A stretch of 64,000 bases of DNA from Ascidiaceihabitans sp029251465 (lineage in GTDB: Bacteria > Pseudomonadota > Alphaproteobacteria > Rhodobacterales > Rhodobacteraceae). A program made the position numbers and the translations under genes. Under the pieces are notes generated by a model. That model saw only the letters and a program-made list of their open reading frames with translations, ran no database searches and was not told the DNA's origin. This document shows, piece by piece, positions 27,201 through 35,824 of this stretch (the stretch's first letter is position 1; each line of letters begins with the position of its first letter). The DNA is taken from contig NZ_CP170633.1 in the NCBI RefSeq assembly GCF_042932805.1, forward strand, positions 868,001-932,000. Direction: 5' to 3'.

Positions 27201-28877
27201 TTATTCTTTTACAGCGCTGTCAACGACAAGCGTAGTAAATTTACTGCCTTTGGCCAACTCGTCACCTCCTTTTTGACCACGGTAGAGGCTCCATACACCC
27301 TCAACGGCATTACTAAGTATACTCTCGGTGAATGATTGGGGATCTATGGTTGCGAAATCCTGTGGCGACGGCTTTCTTTGCCGCGTCATTTTGCAAGCGA
27401 CCCACAACATGCAATAGAATTTGATGTTGGTGCGGTCGTTCGCTGACATATCCTTCGACTTGAGGGTTTTCTCGATGGCAATGTTCAGTTTAGCGGCGTT
27501 AGCATATAAGTTTATGGGCTTAGACTTTGAAAACAACTGCTCGTATTCGTTTTGGTCTTTGATAATGTTGGATGGTCTTGCTCTGGCTGTATCAGGCCGT
27601 TGATTGACAATAGACATCAAGACTTGTGCCATTCTTGAGATACTTATTATTCTTGACGCGGGCTTGCCCAGATTCTTATAGAAATTTTTTCTTCGGTCAT
27701 AGTATAGGTTAAGTGTTTTTAGCCGAGTTTCAATATCGCGTTGAATTTCGTCCGTTGCTCGTAGCGACCCGGGTTGCACGCCGTTTTGGCTATTGGTTGC
27801 TTTGATAATCTTATCACGGACTGCATCATCTTCGGAGGAAATGACCTTGATCATTATCATTCTTTTTTCGTTTGGATTAGAAAAAAGATCGCGCTCTGAA
27901 AAGTACTTGTTGACTTGAGTAGATGTCTGAAGCCCATTTACGATTTGAGGGTTTCCTATTGTTAAAGTGTCGCCATCTAATGTCGCTTTGTTGGATAAGA
28001 TCGTGATGCCATTGTTCATCCACCAAAAGTCTGCGTCACGCTCGTCTTTTAAAGTCGCAGCAATTTCATCGTTTACTTCCGTTGAACCCTCGAAGTCGCG
28101 CACATTTGCTTCAAACAATTCGGCCTTGAGTTCAGCGCCTCTTTTTAGAAAGTTATCGAATTCTGGCAAACTTGCCAAAACAACGAAGCCTTTTTCAGCG
28201 TTTAAGCTTTTAGTTACAACCAACTCATAGGCATCTTTGCGCCGCTTTCTTGCAAGCTTTATCAAGTCCACGGCGGACAGCAACTCAACTTCCACTGTTG
28301 CTTGTGAGAATTTTTCACTAGCCGCCTGCTTGAGTTCAGCGATCTTGTATTCAGTCTTTGGATGAATGTGCCTTTCACCCTTTTTACAAGCGTAGTGGTA
28401 TCGAACTATGATCTCTGGAAAACGGATCGCTAAAGTTTTAAGAGCATGCCTGAAGCAGTCCACTTGTGAAATTATTCCGCTGTTAAATTCCTCCAAATCC
28501 GAAGTTTTTACTGACAAATCGAACAGTTTGTTTGTAGCAGATATCAACTTGTTCAAAGCCGTTTCTGAAAAACTTCCAGAGGTCTTGGCCTGAATAATAT
28601 GAATTTCAAGCAGTACATTACTCTTTAAATATTTTGCGTCAAAATCTTCTTGAATCAGTTCGCCATTTGCGAAAGAGAAAATAGCATCAATCCCACCATC
28701 GTGCTCGCCATCTGTAATCCCGCTTTCCAATTCTTCGTAAGTGAGATTATAATCTTTTAGGATGCTATCGGCACAAAATAATTCAAAGAAATCTGGCTCA
28801 GTCATATTTGGAGCAATTTCTAATCTTTGTTGATCAAGAACATCGTTCAATAGTTGAATGTCGTTTGAGCTGTTCAC
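27201..28877 (-). CDS. AIPR family (abortive infection phage resistance) protein
   Basis: A 558-residue protein with the AIPR-domain signature DADFWWMNNGITILSNKA and IGNPQIVNGLQTSTQV (about residues 286-325). AIPR proteins were first linked to abortive phage infection in Lactococcus. The N-terminal 130 residues show a restriction-nuclease-like pattern: HDGGIDAIF (Asp60, Asp64), then EIHIIQAKTSGSF with Gln96 and Lys98, resembling a PD-(D/E)XK core. That suggests a nucleic-acid-cutting defence effector; this is inference. The gene is clearly AT-richer than its neighbours and has no obvious partner, pointing to horizontal gain. Confidence 0.85.
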   Translation of the reverse strand: MNSSNDIQLLNDVLDQQRLEIAPNMTEPDFFELFCADSILKDYNLTYEELESGITDGEHDGGIDAIFSFANGELIQEDFDAKYLKSNVLLEIHIIQAKTSGSFSETALNKLISATNKLFDLSVKTSDLEEFNSGIISQVDCFRHALKTLAIRFPEIIVRYHYACKKGERHIHPKTEYKIAELKQAASEKFSQATVEVELLSAVDLIKLARKRRKDAYELVVTKSLNAEKGFVVLASLPEFDNFLKRGAELKAELFEANVRDFEGSTEVNDEIAATLKDERDADFWWMNNGITILSNKATLDGDTLTIGNPQIVNGLQTSTQVNKYFSERDLFSNPNEKRMIMIKVISSEDDAVRDKIIKATNSQNGVQPGSLRATDEIQRDIETRLKTLNLYYDRRKNFYKNLGKPASRIISISRMAQVLMSIVNQRPDTARARPSNIIKDQNEYEQLFSKSKPINLYANAAKLNIAIEKTLKSKDMSANDRTNIKFYCMLWVACKMTRQRKPSPQDFATIDPQSFTESILSNAVEGVWSLYRGQKGGDELAKGSKFTTLVVDSAVKE

Positions 28878-29067
28878 TTATCACCTGTACACAAATTCAT
28901 TCAATGCATCCTAGGGTAGTTTAATAGGTCCTTCAATACTGATCCTCGTGGGTTGAAAAGGTCCACTGGACCTTTCGCAAGGCGGTCTTCGCCCCAGGGT
29001 CGGGCGCTACCCTAGTGTTGTGGGCATAAACGGGCCATGGGTTTGCGCAGTGCCTGTGATGCAATGA

Positions 29068-30408
29068 TCATTCTCCCATCAGCGCCCTATCAAATTCTAG
29101 CGTTGTTAGGTTCTCAAAGCCGTCTTCGGTGATCAGCACTTGGTCTTCGAGTTTGATGGTGAACGCGCCGCCGACGGCCCCAACGGCGGCCTCGACGCAC
29201 AGGACCATACCCGCCTCGAGCGGATAATCGAAGGCACCCGGCACGGCTTTGTCGGGGTAGGCGACGAGCGGCCATTCATCGCACAGCCCAACGCCGTGCA
29301 TCAGGCAGCCGTATTTCTGGGCTTGGAATTGATCATCCAAGCGGTGCGAATTTGCGGTCAGTTCGGGGATCGTGACGCCGGGTTTCAGCATCGCCATGTT
29401 GGTCATGATGTGTTCGTGGGCGTGTTGCATGGCGTAGATCATGTCGGCGGGCGGTTTTTGATCACCGATCCACCAGCTGCGCGAGATGTCGATGCAGATG
29501 CCGTAGGATCCGATCAGATCGGTGTCAAAGCTGATGATCTCGTTTGCCTGCGTGATGCGTGGCCCACATTCCTGGAACCACGGGTTGGTGCGTTGACCAG
29601 AGGATAGCAGCCGCGTTTCGATCCATTCGCCGCCACGGCGGATGTTTTCGGCGTGCAAGATCGCCCAGACGTCATCCTCGGATGTTTTGCCATCCCCGAC
29701 ATTGGCGCGGGCGAAATCCTCCATGGCTTTGACCGAGGTTTCGCAGGCGTGATTGGCGCAGCGCATGGCGTGGATTTCGTCAGCGCATTTGATGGAACGG
29801 GATTTTTCGGTGACTTCTTCGCCGTCTTTCAAAGTGAACCCTTGGGCTTCGAGTGCGTGGGCCCCGTGCAGCATGATTTTGTCGACACCGAGCAGTTTGT
29901 TTGTGCCTGCATGCTCGGTCATGATCTCGCGCACCTCGTTGGCAAAGGCGTCTGCCTTGACGTCGGTTTTGTCGCCGGTTGCGAAGTAGAACATCGAACC
30001 GCCACCCCGCACTTCGCGCACCAGCGGGTTAAATCCGGTGAGGAAAGGCGCGTTTTTATAGTCCCAAATCACCATGTAGCCATCGGCGCACAGCAGCACG
30101 GCGCGGAACGGATTGTGGGTGTTCCACAGCTGCATGTTGGTGCTGTCGGTGGCGTAGCGGATGTTGAGCGGGTCGAACATCAGCAGGCCGCCATAGCCGC
30201 GATCCACGATGTGTTGCGTCAGCCGTTTGTGCCGATATGCGCGCATTGTTTCAAGGTTGGGAACGGTCAGCCCTGCCGCCTCCCATTCGCCAAACGCCAG
30301 CTGTGTCGGCCCGATTTCAATGCGATCCATATCGTTGGGCGACCCATCCGCCAGCGTTGCGCCTTTGGTCGGATCAATCTTGCGGGTGTCGCGGTGGTGC
30401 TGGTTCAT
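29068..30408 (-). CDS. dddP: Dimethylsulfoniopropionate lyase DddP
   Basis: Cleaves DMSP to DMS and acrylate; belongs to the M24 creatinase/aminopeptidase fold but is a metal-dependent lyase. The 446-residue length matches the family, the N-terminus reads MNQHHRDTRKIDPTKGATLA, and the six metal ligands known from the Roseobacter denitrificans enzyme fall at the same numbers: Asp295, Asp297, Asp307, His371, Glu406 and Glu421 (FDTDLIGSYGICIDISRSWW, LMHGVGLCDEWP, VLCVEA, KLEDQV). ATG at 30408 has AAGGA upstream; the longer frame to 30576 is rejected. Stands alone without other DMSP genes beside it. Confidence 0.93.
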   Translation of the reverse strand: MNQHHRDTRKIDPTKGATLADGSPNDMDRIEIGPTQLAFGEWEAAGLTVPNLETMRAYRHKRLTQHIVDRGYGGLLMFDPLNIRYATDSTNMQLWNTHNPFRAVLLCADGYMVIWDYKNAPFLTGFNPLVREVRGGGSMFYFATGDKTDVKADAFANEVREIMTEHAGTNKLLGVDKIMLHGAHALEAQGFTLKDGEEVTEKSRSIKCADEIHAMRCANHACETSVKAMEDFARANVGDGKTSEDDVWAILHAENIRRGGEWIETRLLSSGQRTNPWFQECGPRITQANEIISFDTDLIGSYGICIDISRSWWIGDQKPPADMIYAMQHAHEHIMTNMAMLKPGVTIPELTANSHRLDDQFQAQKYGCLMHGVGLCDEWPLVAYPDKAVPGAFDYPLEAGMVLCVEAAVGAVGGAFTIKLEDQVLITEDGFENLTTLEFDRALMGE

Positions 30409-30513
30409 TTGGGCATCCTTGGTCACAGTGTTGCGTACAAGGGTGCGCGGAACCGGCGCGGTATGATTGCCAAAAACCGACGTAAATACCTGTCGTTTTT
30501 GACATCGGATGGT

Positions 30514-30546
30514 GAACGGGGGCGCACAAACCATACGCCCCCGTTC
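30514..30546 (-). terminator. Strong hairpin after the glyoxalase-related gene
   Basis: GAACGGGGGCG pairs perfectly with CGCCCCCGTTC around an 11-base loop, one base beyond the stop of the gene at 30548. It separates that gene from dddP. There is no T run, so termination may be partial. Confidence 0.7.
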
Positions 30547-30547
30547 G

Positions 30548-30994
30548 TTAATTGGGGTGTGACCAATGGGTGTCAATCACCACATGCGGCTGCCCGTCTG
30601 ATGTCTTTTCAGCAGTCTTTCCATCCGACCCGACAGTGCAACTGACCTGGCGACGAAACGAGCTGAAGTATTCAGACGTCACAACATCAATCGGTTCGTC
30701 AAACACCAACGTCAGCGACCAAAACCCGGCAGTTTTAGCGTTGACCGCTTTGACTTTGCCGGCAAACCGATGCCCCAAATACAGGCCCGTCACACGCTGC
30801 GAAGGGGTGAATTGCGGCTGCGGTGCATCGCGCGCCTGCGCGTGCAGGGTGTTCCAATCGCGCGCGCCCCATTGATGGGCGACGGCCTCGAGGGCTTGGG
30901 CATGACTGATCGGTTGGCCCGTGTCAGCAAGGCCGGATCGCAGGCGTTTGGCTTGCGCCTTAAGCGCGGCGCGTGAGGGAAGAGAAATATCCAT
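30548..30994 (-). CDS. Glyoxalase-superfamily-related small protein
   Basis: A 148-residue protein. The N-terminal part MDISLPSRAALKAQAKRLRS and GQPISHAQALEAVAHQWGARDWNTLHAQA is the helical domain found in proteins annotated as glyoxalase-related, often near VOC proteins. The C-terminal part (YLGHRFAGKVKAVNA and the strand-rich remainder) is less familiar. The ATG at 30994 has AGGAGA nine bases upstream, so a longer start at 31045 is not used. Function unknown; a VOC protein gene lies upstream on the same strand. Confidence 0.7.
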   Translation of the reverse strand: MDISLPSRAALKAQAKRLRSGLADTGQPISHAQALEAVAHQWGARDWNTLHAQARDAPQPQFTPSQRVTGLYLGHRFAGKVKAVNAKTAGFWSLTLVFDEPIDVVTSEYFSSFRRQVSCTVGSDGKTAEKTSDGQPHVVIDTHWSHPN

Positions 30995-31178
30995 TCCAGT
31001 GTCTCCTGTTGTCGCGGAGCGGTGTTCGGGTGTTCGCATTGCCAAACGTCATGAGCGACGTAAGGGATCAGGAATTATCGTGTTCAACGCTTCACCAAAA
31101 TGCGAACGGCAGGCGCGCAGGGCCTTGGAACAGGCATGTAGGCGCGTTGAATTTGGATTGCAAGGGGTGGGCTGGCGG

Positions 31179-31577
31179 TCAAATCTCGGCGTAGATTTCC
31201 AGCAAGTTGCCGTCGGGGTCGCGGAAAAACAGCGTGCGATGACCAAAGTCACGATCCGTGGGCGGTGACAGAATTTCGACATTCTGGCGGGTCAGTTCGA
31301 CCGCACAAAGATCGACGATTTCGGGCGTGACTTTGAACGCGAGTTGCAGCGCGGCTGTGCCATCAGGAACGGGCGTGTCGGTCGCCGTGGGCCCCGGTTT
31401 TGCCAGCACAAAGATGTTGGCCCCGATGTTGTATTCCCGCCAGGTGGGCGACAGGCTGCGGGTCAGATCAAAGCCCAAAACGGTTTCGTAAAACTGGATC
31501 ATGGCGGGCAGATCGCGCGCGTAAATCACGGTGTAATCAACGGCCCTAATCGCCTTGAACGGGTTTTGTGTGGGCAT
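31179..31577 (-). CDS. VOC family (glyoxalase/bleomycin resistance) protein
   Basis: A 132-residue protein with one vicinal-oxygen-chelate domain made of two beta-alpha-beta-beta-beta units: AVDYTVIYARDLPAMIQFYE, TVLGFDLTRSLSPTWREYNI and the C-terminal GHRTLFFRDPDGNLLEIYAE, where the last Glu is the usual metal ligand. Substrate unknown. ATG at 31577 gives the standard domain start. A terminator hairpin lies just upstream and ends the lytic transglycosylase unit. Confidence 0.85.
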   Translation of the reverse strand: MPTQNPFKAIRAVDYTVIYARDLPAMIQFYETVLGFDLTRSLSPTWREYNIGANIFVLAKPGPTATDTPVPDGTAALQLAFKVTPEIVDLCAVELTRQNVEILSPPTDRDFGHRTLFFRDPDGNLLEIYAEI

Positions 31578-31600
31578 GATGTGATCCCTCTGAATTGAAA

Positions 31601-31631
31601 AACCGCGCATCTGTCTGGCAGGCGCGCGGTT
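31601..31631 (-). terminator. Terminator of the lytic transglycosylase gene
   Basis: AACCGCGC pairs with GCGCGGTT (loop about 15), and on the minus strand runs into TTTTT. It lies 26 bases beyond the stop of the gene at 31657. Confidence 0.8.
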
Positions 31632-31656
31632 GATTTAGAATTTCAAAAGCAACGGG

Positions 31657-32457
31657 TTAGCCGTCAATCCGTGCGCCCATGATCGCGATCGCTTTTTGGT
31701 AAACGCCTGCTGCATTCCATTGTTTGATGACTTTGAAATTGGCTTGGCCTTCTTGGTAACCTTTGCCGGGTTTCCAGCCTTTTTGGCGCAGGAAATTTGC
31801 GGTCGAGGCCAGCGCGTCGGTCTGGTTGTAAAAATCAACGCGGCCGTCGCCGTTGCCGTCGACACCGTATTGCAGCGCGTTGCCGGGCAGGAATTGCGTG
31901 TGGCCCAATTCGCCGTGTTTGGCACCTTTGGTGTTGGCGGTAATTGCGCCTTGGTCGACCAGTTTCAGCGCGCCAATCGCGTGCGGTTTAAAGAATTCAG
32001 AGCGGCGGCAATCGTAGGTTAACGTCGTGATCGCGGACACAACGGGGCTGGACCCCATGAAGCCGCCAAAGCCGGTTTCCATACCGTGAATCGCGATGAT
32101 CACGCCGGCTGGAACGCCGTAACGTTTTTCGAGCGCTGCAAAAAGGTTGGCGTTTTGGGCTTTGCGTTTCTTGCCTTGGGCGACAATTGTGTCGGCACCG
32201 CGCACCTGCATGAATTTGCTGAGCGAGTATTTGAACGACTTTTGATTGCGGTCTGCGGCGATGGTTTTGCTGGCATAGCTGGCACTGGCCAAGGCGGCCA
32301 AACCGCGTTTTTTCACGCCGGCTTTTTTGGCATCCGCGGCAAAGCTGGCTTTCCACGCGTTGAACCCGGCGCTGGTGTTGCCGCAGGTTGCGGCCTGCGC
32401 GCTGGTTGTTGCAAGTGCCAGTGCGGCGACGATCGCGGCACGTTTGAAAATTGGCAT
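31657..32457 (-). CDS. Secreted lytic murein transglycosylase (MltB family)
   Basis: A 266-residue periplasmic peptidoglycan-cleaving enzyme with a signal peptide (MPIFKRAAIVAALALATTSAQA). The catalytic glutamate is in IAIHGMETGFGGFMGSS, the standard MltB/SLT_2 motif, followed by FLPGNALQYGVDGNGDGRVDFYNQTDALASTANFL in its typical order (only short pieces quoted). Complete and of normal length. AGGGAG sits before the ATG at 32457. It forms anhydro-muropeptides during wall turnover. Confidence 0.92.
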   Translation of the reverse strand: MPIFKRAAIVAALALATTSAQAATCGNTSAGFNAWKASFAADAKKAGVKKRGLAALASASYASKTIAADRNQKSFKYSLSKFMQVRGADTIVAQGKKRKAQNANLFAALEKRYGVPAGVIIAIHGMETGFGGFMGSSPVVSAITTLTYDCRRSEFFKPHAIGALKLVDQGAITANTKGAKHGELGHTQFLPGNALQYGVDGNGDGRVDFYNQTDALASTANFLRQKGWKPGKGYQEGQANFKVIKQWNAAGVYQKAIAIMGARIDG

Positions 32458-32537
32458 ATCAATTACTCCCTGAACGTTTTCCTCATGATGGCGCGCGTGT
32501 TGCCAGAGGTAAAGGGGGCAGGGGACTGCACGCAAAA

Positions 32538-32561
32538 AAGGCGCAACCTAAGCTGCGCCTT
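32538..32561 (-). terminator. Rho-independent terminator of glnBA
   Basis: AAGGCGCA pairs perfectly with TGCGCCTT around an eight-base loop and continues into TTTTTT on the minus strand, 37 bases beyond the glnA stop. Confidence 0.9.
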
Positions 32562-32598
32562 GATGAATTTTGTATTGCGCGGGCGAACCCGCAGCCCC

Positions 32599-34002
32599 TT
32601 AGCAGGAGTAGTACATCGCGTACTCAACCGGGTGCGGCGTGTGTTCGTAACGCTCGACTTCTTCCATTTTGAGGGCCACGTAGCCTTCGATCTGGCTTTT
32701 GGTGAACACGTCACCGGCCAACAAAAAGTCCATGTCTTTGCTCAGCTCGTCCAAAGCTTCGCGCAAGGAACCGCAAACCGTCGGGATGTCTGCCAGTTCT
32801 TCGGCAGGCAAGTCATACAGGTTTTTGTCCATGGCTTCGCCCGGATCGATCTTGTTCTGGATGCCGTCAAGGCCAGCCATCAACAGCGCTGCAAAGCACA
32901 GGTAGGGGTTGGCGGACGGGTCAGGGAAACGGGCCTCGACGCGCTTGGCTTTCGGGCTTTCCGTCCACGGGATCCGTACGCAACCTGAACGGTTACGCGC
33001 AGAATAGGCGCGCAAAACCGGCGCTTCAAAGCCCGGAATCAAGCGTTTGTAGCTGTTTGTGCCGGGGTTGGTGAAGGCGTTCAGGGCCTTGGCGTGGTGC
33101 AGAATACCGCCGATGAAATACAACGCTTCTTGGGAAAGATCTGCGTATTTGTCGCCTGCAAACAATGGCTTGCCGTCTTTCCAGATCGACATGTTTACGT
33201 GCATACCGGTGCCGTTGTCGCCTGCGATTGGCTTTGGCATGAACGTCGCGGATTTGCCGTAAGCGTGGGCGACGTTGTGGATCACGTATTTGTATTTTTG
33301 CAGCTCGTCGGCCTGTTTGGTGAGGCTGTCAAAGATCAGACCCAGCTCGTGCTGGCAGCTTGCGACTTCGTGGTGGTGCTTGTCGACTTTCATGCCGAGG
33401 CGTTTCATCGTCGACAGCATTTCGCCGCGCAGATCGTGGGCTTCGTCGATTGGGTTCACAGGGAAATAGCCGCCCTTGATGCCCGGACGGTGGCCCATGT
33501 TGCCCATTTCGTATTCGGTGTCGGTGTTCCAGGACGCGTCGGTTGCATCAACTTCGTAGGATACTTTGTTGATTGTGTTGGAATAACGCACGTCGTCAAA
33601 GAGGAAGAATTCGGCCTCTGGACCCATGTAGGCGACGTCGCCGATGCCTGTGGATTTCAGATAGCTTTCCGCTTTTTGGGCCGTGCCGCGTGGGTCACGA
33701 TCGTAGGCTTCGCCGGTGTCAGGCTCAACAACAGAGCAGTGCACGCAGATGGTTTTTTCGGCGTAAAACGGATCAACATAGGCGCTGTCCACGTCGACCA
33801 TCAGTTTCATGTCTGATGCTTCGATTGATTTCCAACCCTCGATTGAGGAGCCGTCAAACATGAAGCCTTCCTCGAGGAAATCTTCGTCAACTTGGTCAGC
33901 ACAAAGCGTGACGTGCTGCAGTTTGCCGCGTGGGTCTGTGAAACGGATGTCGACGTATTCAGCGCCTTCTTCCTTGATCATATCGAGAGTTTTATTGCTC
34001 AT
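32599..34002 (-). CDS. glnA: Glutamine synthetase type I
   Basis: Assimilates ammonium by ATP-dependent amidation of glutamate. The 467-residue protein has the type I landmarks FMFDGSSIEGWKSIEASDM, the catalytic MGPEAEFFLFDDV, MHVNMSIWKDGKPLFAG and the adenylylation-loop region KNLYDLPAEEL, where the tyrosine (about residue 397) is the usual GlnE target. It lies 33 bases after glnB, the classic alphaproteobacterial glnBA operon, so it is probably regulated by nitrogen through NtrC. Confidence 0.98.
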   Translation of the reverse strand: MSNKTLDMIKEEGAEYVDIRFTDPRGKLQHVTLCADQVDEDFLEEGFMFDGSSIEGWKSIEASDMKLMVDVDSAYVDPFYAEKTICVHCSVVEPDTGEAYDRDPRGTAQKAESYLKSTGIGDVAYMGPEAEFFLFDDVRYSNTINKVSYEVDATDASWNTDTEYEMGNMGHRPGIKGGYFPVNPIDEAHDLRGEMLSTMKRLGMKVDKHHHEVASCQHELGLIFDSLTKQADELQKYKYVIHNVAHAYGKSATFMPKPIAGDNGTGMHVNMSIWKDGKPLFAGDKYADLSQEALYFIGGILHHAKALNAFTNPGTNSYKRLIPGFEAPVLRAYSARNRSGCVRIPWTESPKAKRVEARFPDPSANPYLCFAALLMAGLDGIQNKIDPGEAMDKNLYDLPAEELADIPTVCGSLREALDELSKDMDFLLAGDVFTKSQIEGYVALKMEEVERYEHTPHPVEYAMYYSC

Positions 34003-34035
34003 CTTCGATGTGTCCTTTTGGAGTTTTGATAATAA

Positions 34036-34374
34036 TTACAGCGCGTCTGAACCGGTTTCGCCGGTACGGATGCGGATTGTTTGCTCAACTGGGGTGACAA
34101 AAATTTTGCCGTCCCCGATTTTTTCAGTTTTGGCGGCGTCTACGATGGCCTCGATGGCGGCATCGACCTGGTCGTCGTCCAGAACAACTTCGACTTTGAC
34201 CTTGGGCAGGAAATCGACAACATATTCAGCGCCGCGGTAGAGTTCGGTGTGGCCCTTTTGACGTCCAAAGCCTTTGACTTCGATGACGCTAAGCCCCTGA
34301 ACGCCCACCTCTTGCAAAGCCTCTTTGACTTCGTCCAGCTTGAACGGTTTGATGATCGCTTCGATCTTTTTCAT
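34036..34374 (-). CDS. glnB: Nitrogen regulatory protein P-II
   Basis: A 112-residue trimeric signal protein sensing 2-oxoglutarate, ATP/ADP and, via uridylylation, glutamine. It begins MKKIEAIIKPFKLDEVKEAL and carries the T-loop GFGRQKGHTELYRGAEYVVD with uridylylation site Tyr51, plus GKIFVTPVEQTIRIRTGE at the end. The ATG at 34374 has a strong GGGGAGG site; longer frames are rejected. First gene of glnBA. Confidence 0.98.
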   Translation of the reverse strand: MKKIEAIIKPFKLDEVKEALQEVGVQGLSVIEVKGFGRQKGHTELYRGAEYVVDFLPKVKVEVVLDDDQVDAAIEAIVDAAKTEKIGDGKIFVTPVEQTIRIRTGETGSDAL

Positions 34375-34396
34375 GAAGTGCCTCCCCTGGCTAAAT

Positions 34397-34420
34397 TTGT
34401 GGCCCGAAATTTCGGCACAA
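34397..34420. promoter_or_regulatory. Dyad upstream of glnB
   Basis: TTGTGGCCCGAAATTTCGGCACAA is a long imperfect dyad (quoted here by its arms TTGTG and CACAA around the perfect core CCGAAATTTCGG). It starts 23 bases above the glnB ATG, so it lies in the leader or at the promoter. I cannot tell which protein, if any, binds it. Confidence 0.4.
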
Positions 34421-34646
34421 AACCCCGGCCCAAAGCCCCGGAGTATTCCGGCTTGTGCTAGCTTGGTCATTTCAGGTTGTGATTCCAGCGTCCAGAAAAG
34501 GGCGACGCGGGCAGGGGGAAAGGCGTGAATTTGCGCGGGTGCGATTAAATTATGCGCGCAATGCTGAAATTTTAGGCGAAAGTGAATCGCTGAAATTGAA
34601 CGTGATGCCGCGCCCGTTTCAGGGCCTCAGAATCGCACAAACGACG

Positions 34647-34680
34647 AAGGGGCGCAGAGGTACAAACCCCTCGCGCCCTT
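34647..34680 (-). terminator. Possible terminator of the Hint-domain gene
   Basis: AAGGGGCGC can pair with GCGCCCTT (one bulged G) across a GAGG/CCTC-containing loop, 26 bases beyond the gene that ends at 34706. The hairpin is imperfect and lacks a T run. Confidence 0.4.
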
Positions 34681-34705
34681 ACGCAATTCATCGGTAATAC
34701 CAACT

Positions 34706-35209
34706 TTAGGCGGCGACAGACTGCGCGACGCCAACCAAGGGGACCGAAATTTCCAGACCATCGGCATAGACCACATGGGTTTTGTCAAAGGTCAGGTGGA
34801 ACAAATTCATGTTCCGCGCCCCAAGGTCGGTGATGAATTCGCCGTCAATCAATTGACCGGCCTGAACCACCGCATTTGGAACCCCAAACATCGACTGGGC
34901 CCGCCAATCACGCACCAGAACATGCTGGGCCGCGGGCAAAATCACGTTGTGTTCGGGGCGCGTGTGCCCAAGCGAACCCGCCTTGATTGCGACCGCAGGG
35001 GCGGTGATGCGCAAGGACGTGATATTGCGCAGCTCGACCATGCCCGCATCACGCGTGACAATGCGATCCCCCGGCGCGAGGTATTCCACGGGGATTTCCC
35101 CGTCGGATGTAAAGATAATACTGCCAGCAACAATGCCGGCATGCGTGCTAAATGCGCGTGCCTGCGGATCCTGTCCGCTTTCGACGCGCCCGACCGTTTT
35201 CGGTTTCAT
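34706..35209 (-). CDS. Hint-domain protein
   Basis: A 167-residue protein with a Hint (hedgehog/intein) module. GIVAGSIIFTSDGEIPVEYLAPGDRIVTRD is the module start (IVAGSIIFT... replaces the usual Cys+1 pattern), followed by HNVILPAAQHVLVRDWRAQSMFG, where the His in the paired strand is conserved, and a C-terminal ISVPLVGV. Roseobacters carry many such short Hint proteins; most are not known to splice. The residue normally acting as nucleophile (Cys/Ser) is Gly-Ser here, so activity is doubtful. Start at 35209. Confidence 0.8.
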   Translation of the reverse strand: MKPKTVGRVESGQDPQARAFSTHAGIVAGSIIFTSDGEIPVEYLAPGDRIVTRDAGMVELRNITSLRITAPAVAIKAGSLGHTRPEHNVILPAAQHVLVRDWRAQSMFGVPNAVVQAGQLIDGEFITDLGARNMNLFHLTFDKTHVVYADGLEISVPLVGVAQSVAA

Positions 35210-35381
35210 GGGCGTCTCTTTTGTTATGTAACCTGCCTCTAGGTTATGGAAAACATATGACAATATATGTTTAATGTCGCCTATTTTTTTGTGTCGAATT
35301 CTGATTTCGGGTGCTGTGCATTTTCTGCTCGCATCTGTGGGCAAGCTTTGCTACACGCTGCCGTGTTCGAATAGAACATGT

Positions 35382-35465
35382 GCGGGTGTGGCGGAATTGG
35401 TAGACGCACTTGGTTTAGGTCCAAGCGCCTTTGGCGTGGGGGTTCGAGTCCCTTCACCCGTACCA
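35382..35465 (+). tRNA. tRNA-Leu (anticodon UAG)
   Basis: A complete class II tRNA with encoded CCA. The acceptor arm GCGGGTG pairs with CACCCGT (G-U at the first pair); the anticodon stem CTTGG/CCAAG encloses loop TTTAGGT with anticodon TAG at 35416-35418; a long variable arm GCGCCTTTGGCGT and the T arm GGGGGTTCGAGTCCC region follow. It decodes CUA and related leucine codons. Its 3' end is a common integration target, and eroded accessory genes lie just downstream. Confidence 0.97.
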
Positions 35466-35824
35466 CTTTACCTTAAGTAATTGAATTATAGCGATAAAAA
35501 CATATTTGATGTGTTTTCAACGCGAAAATATCTGTTCGATTTCGTATGTTGGGAATTGGCGGAAACTCCGATTACGCACAATTTACGCACACCAAAATCA
35601 ACAAAGACCATTCATCCAACGGTGTTTGGTTCCAAAGTTGGCCTTAACCTGAGTGTCTGGATGGAAACTCAGAGACTGCCATGCAGAAAAAGCGCCATTT
35701 CGCTGCGTTTGCGCCAATGACAGCTTTTGAATGATTTTCCAGATGAGTATATCTTGTCTAGGCAGTCGTTGTGCCGCTCTCTGGGTGTAGAATTGGGAAA
35801 GGCTGTAATCGGAGGGTTCAAACG
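35466..35824. other. AT-rich stretch after tRNA-Leu, no gene recognised
   Basis: About 359 bases between the tRNA and the racemase remnant. Short open frames exist on both strands but show no family pattern, ribosome site or coding bias that I trust. It looks like decayed accessory DNA at the edge of an insertion. Confidence 0.5.

Noticed and set aside
30409..30576. Longer start for dddP
   Set aside because: The family starts MNxHxxxTRKID at 30408 with AAGGA upstream; the extra part reads through the hairpin terminator of the neighbouring gene.
35481..35720. Open frame of 79 codons after tRNA-Leu
   Set aside because: No ribosome site, family pattern or coding bias; sits in AT-rich decayed sequence.
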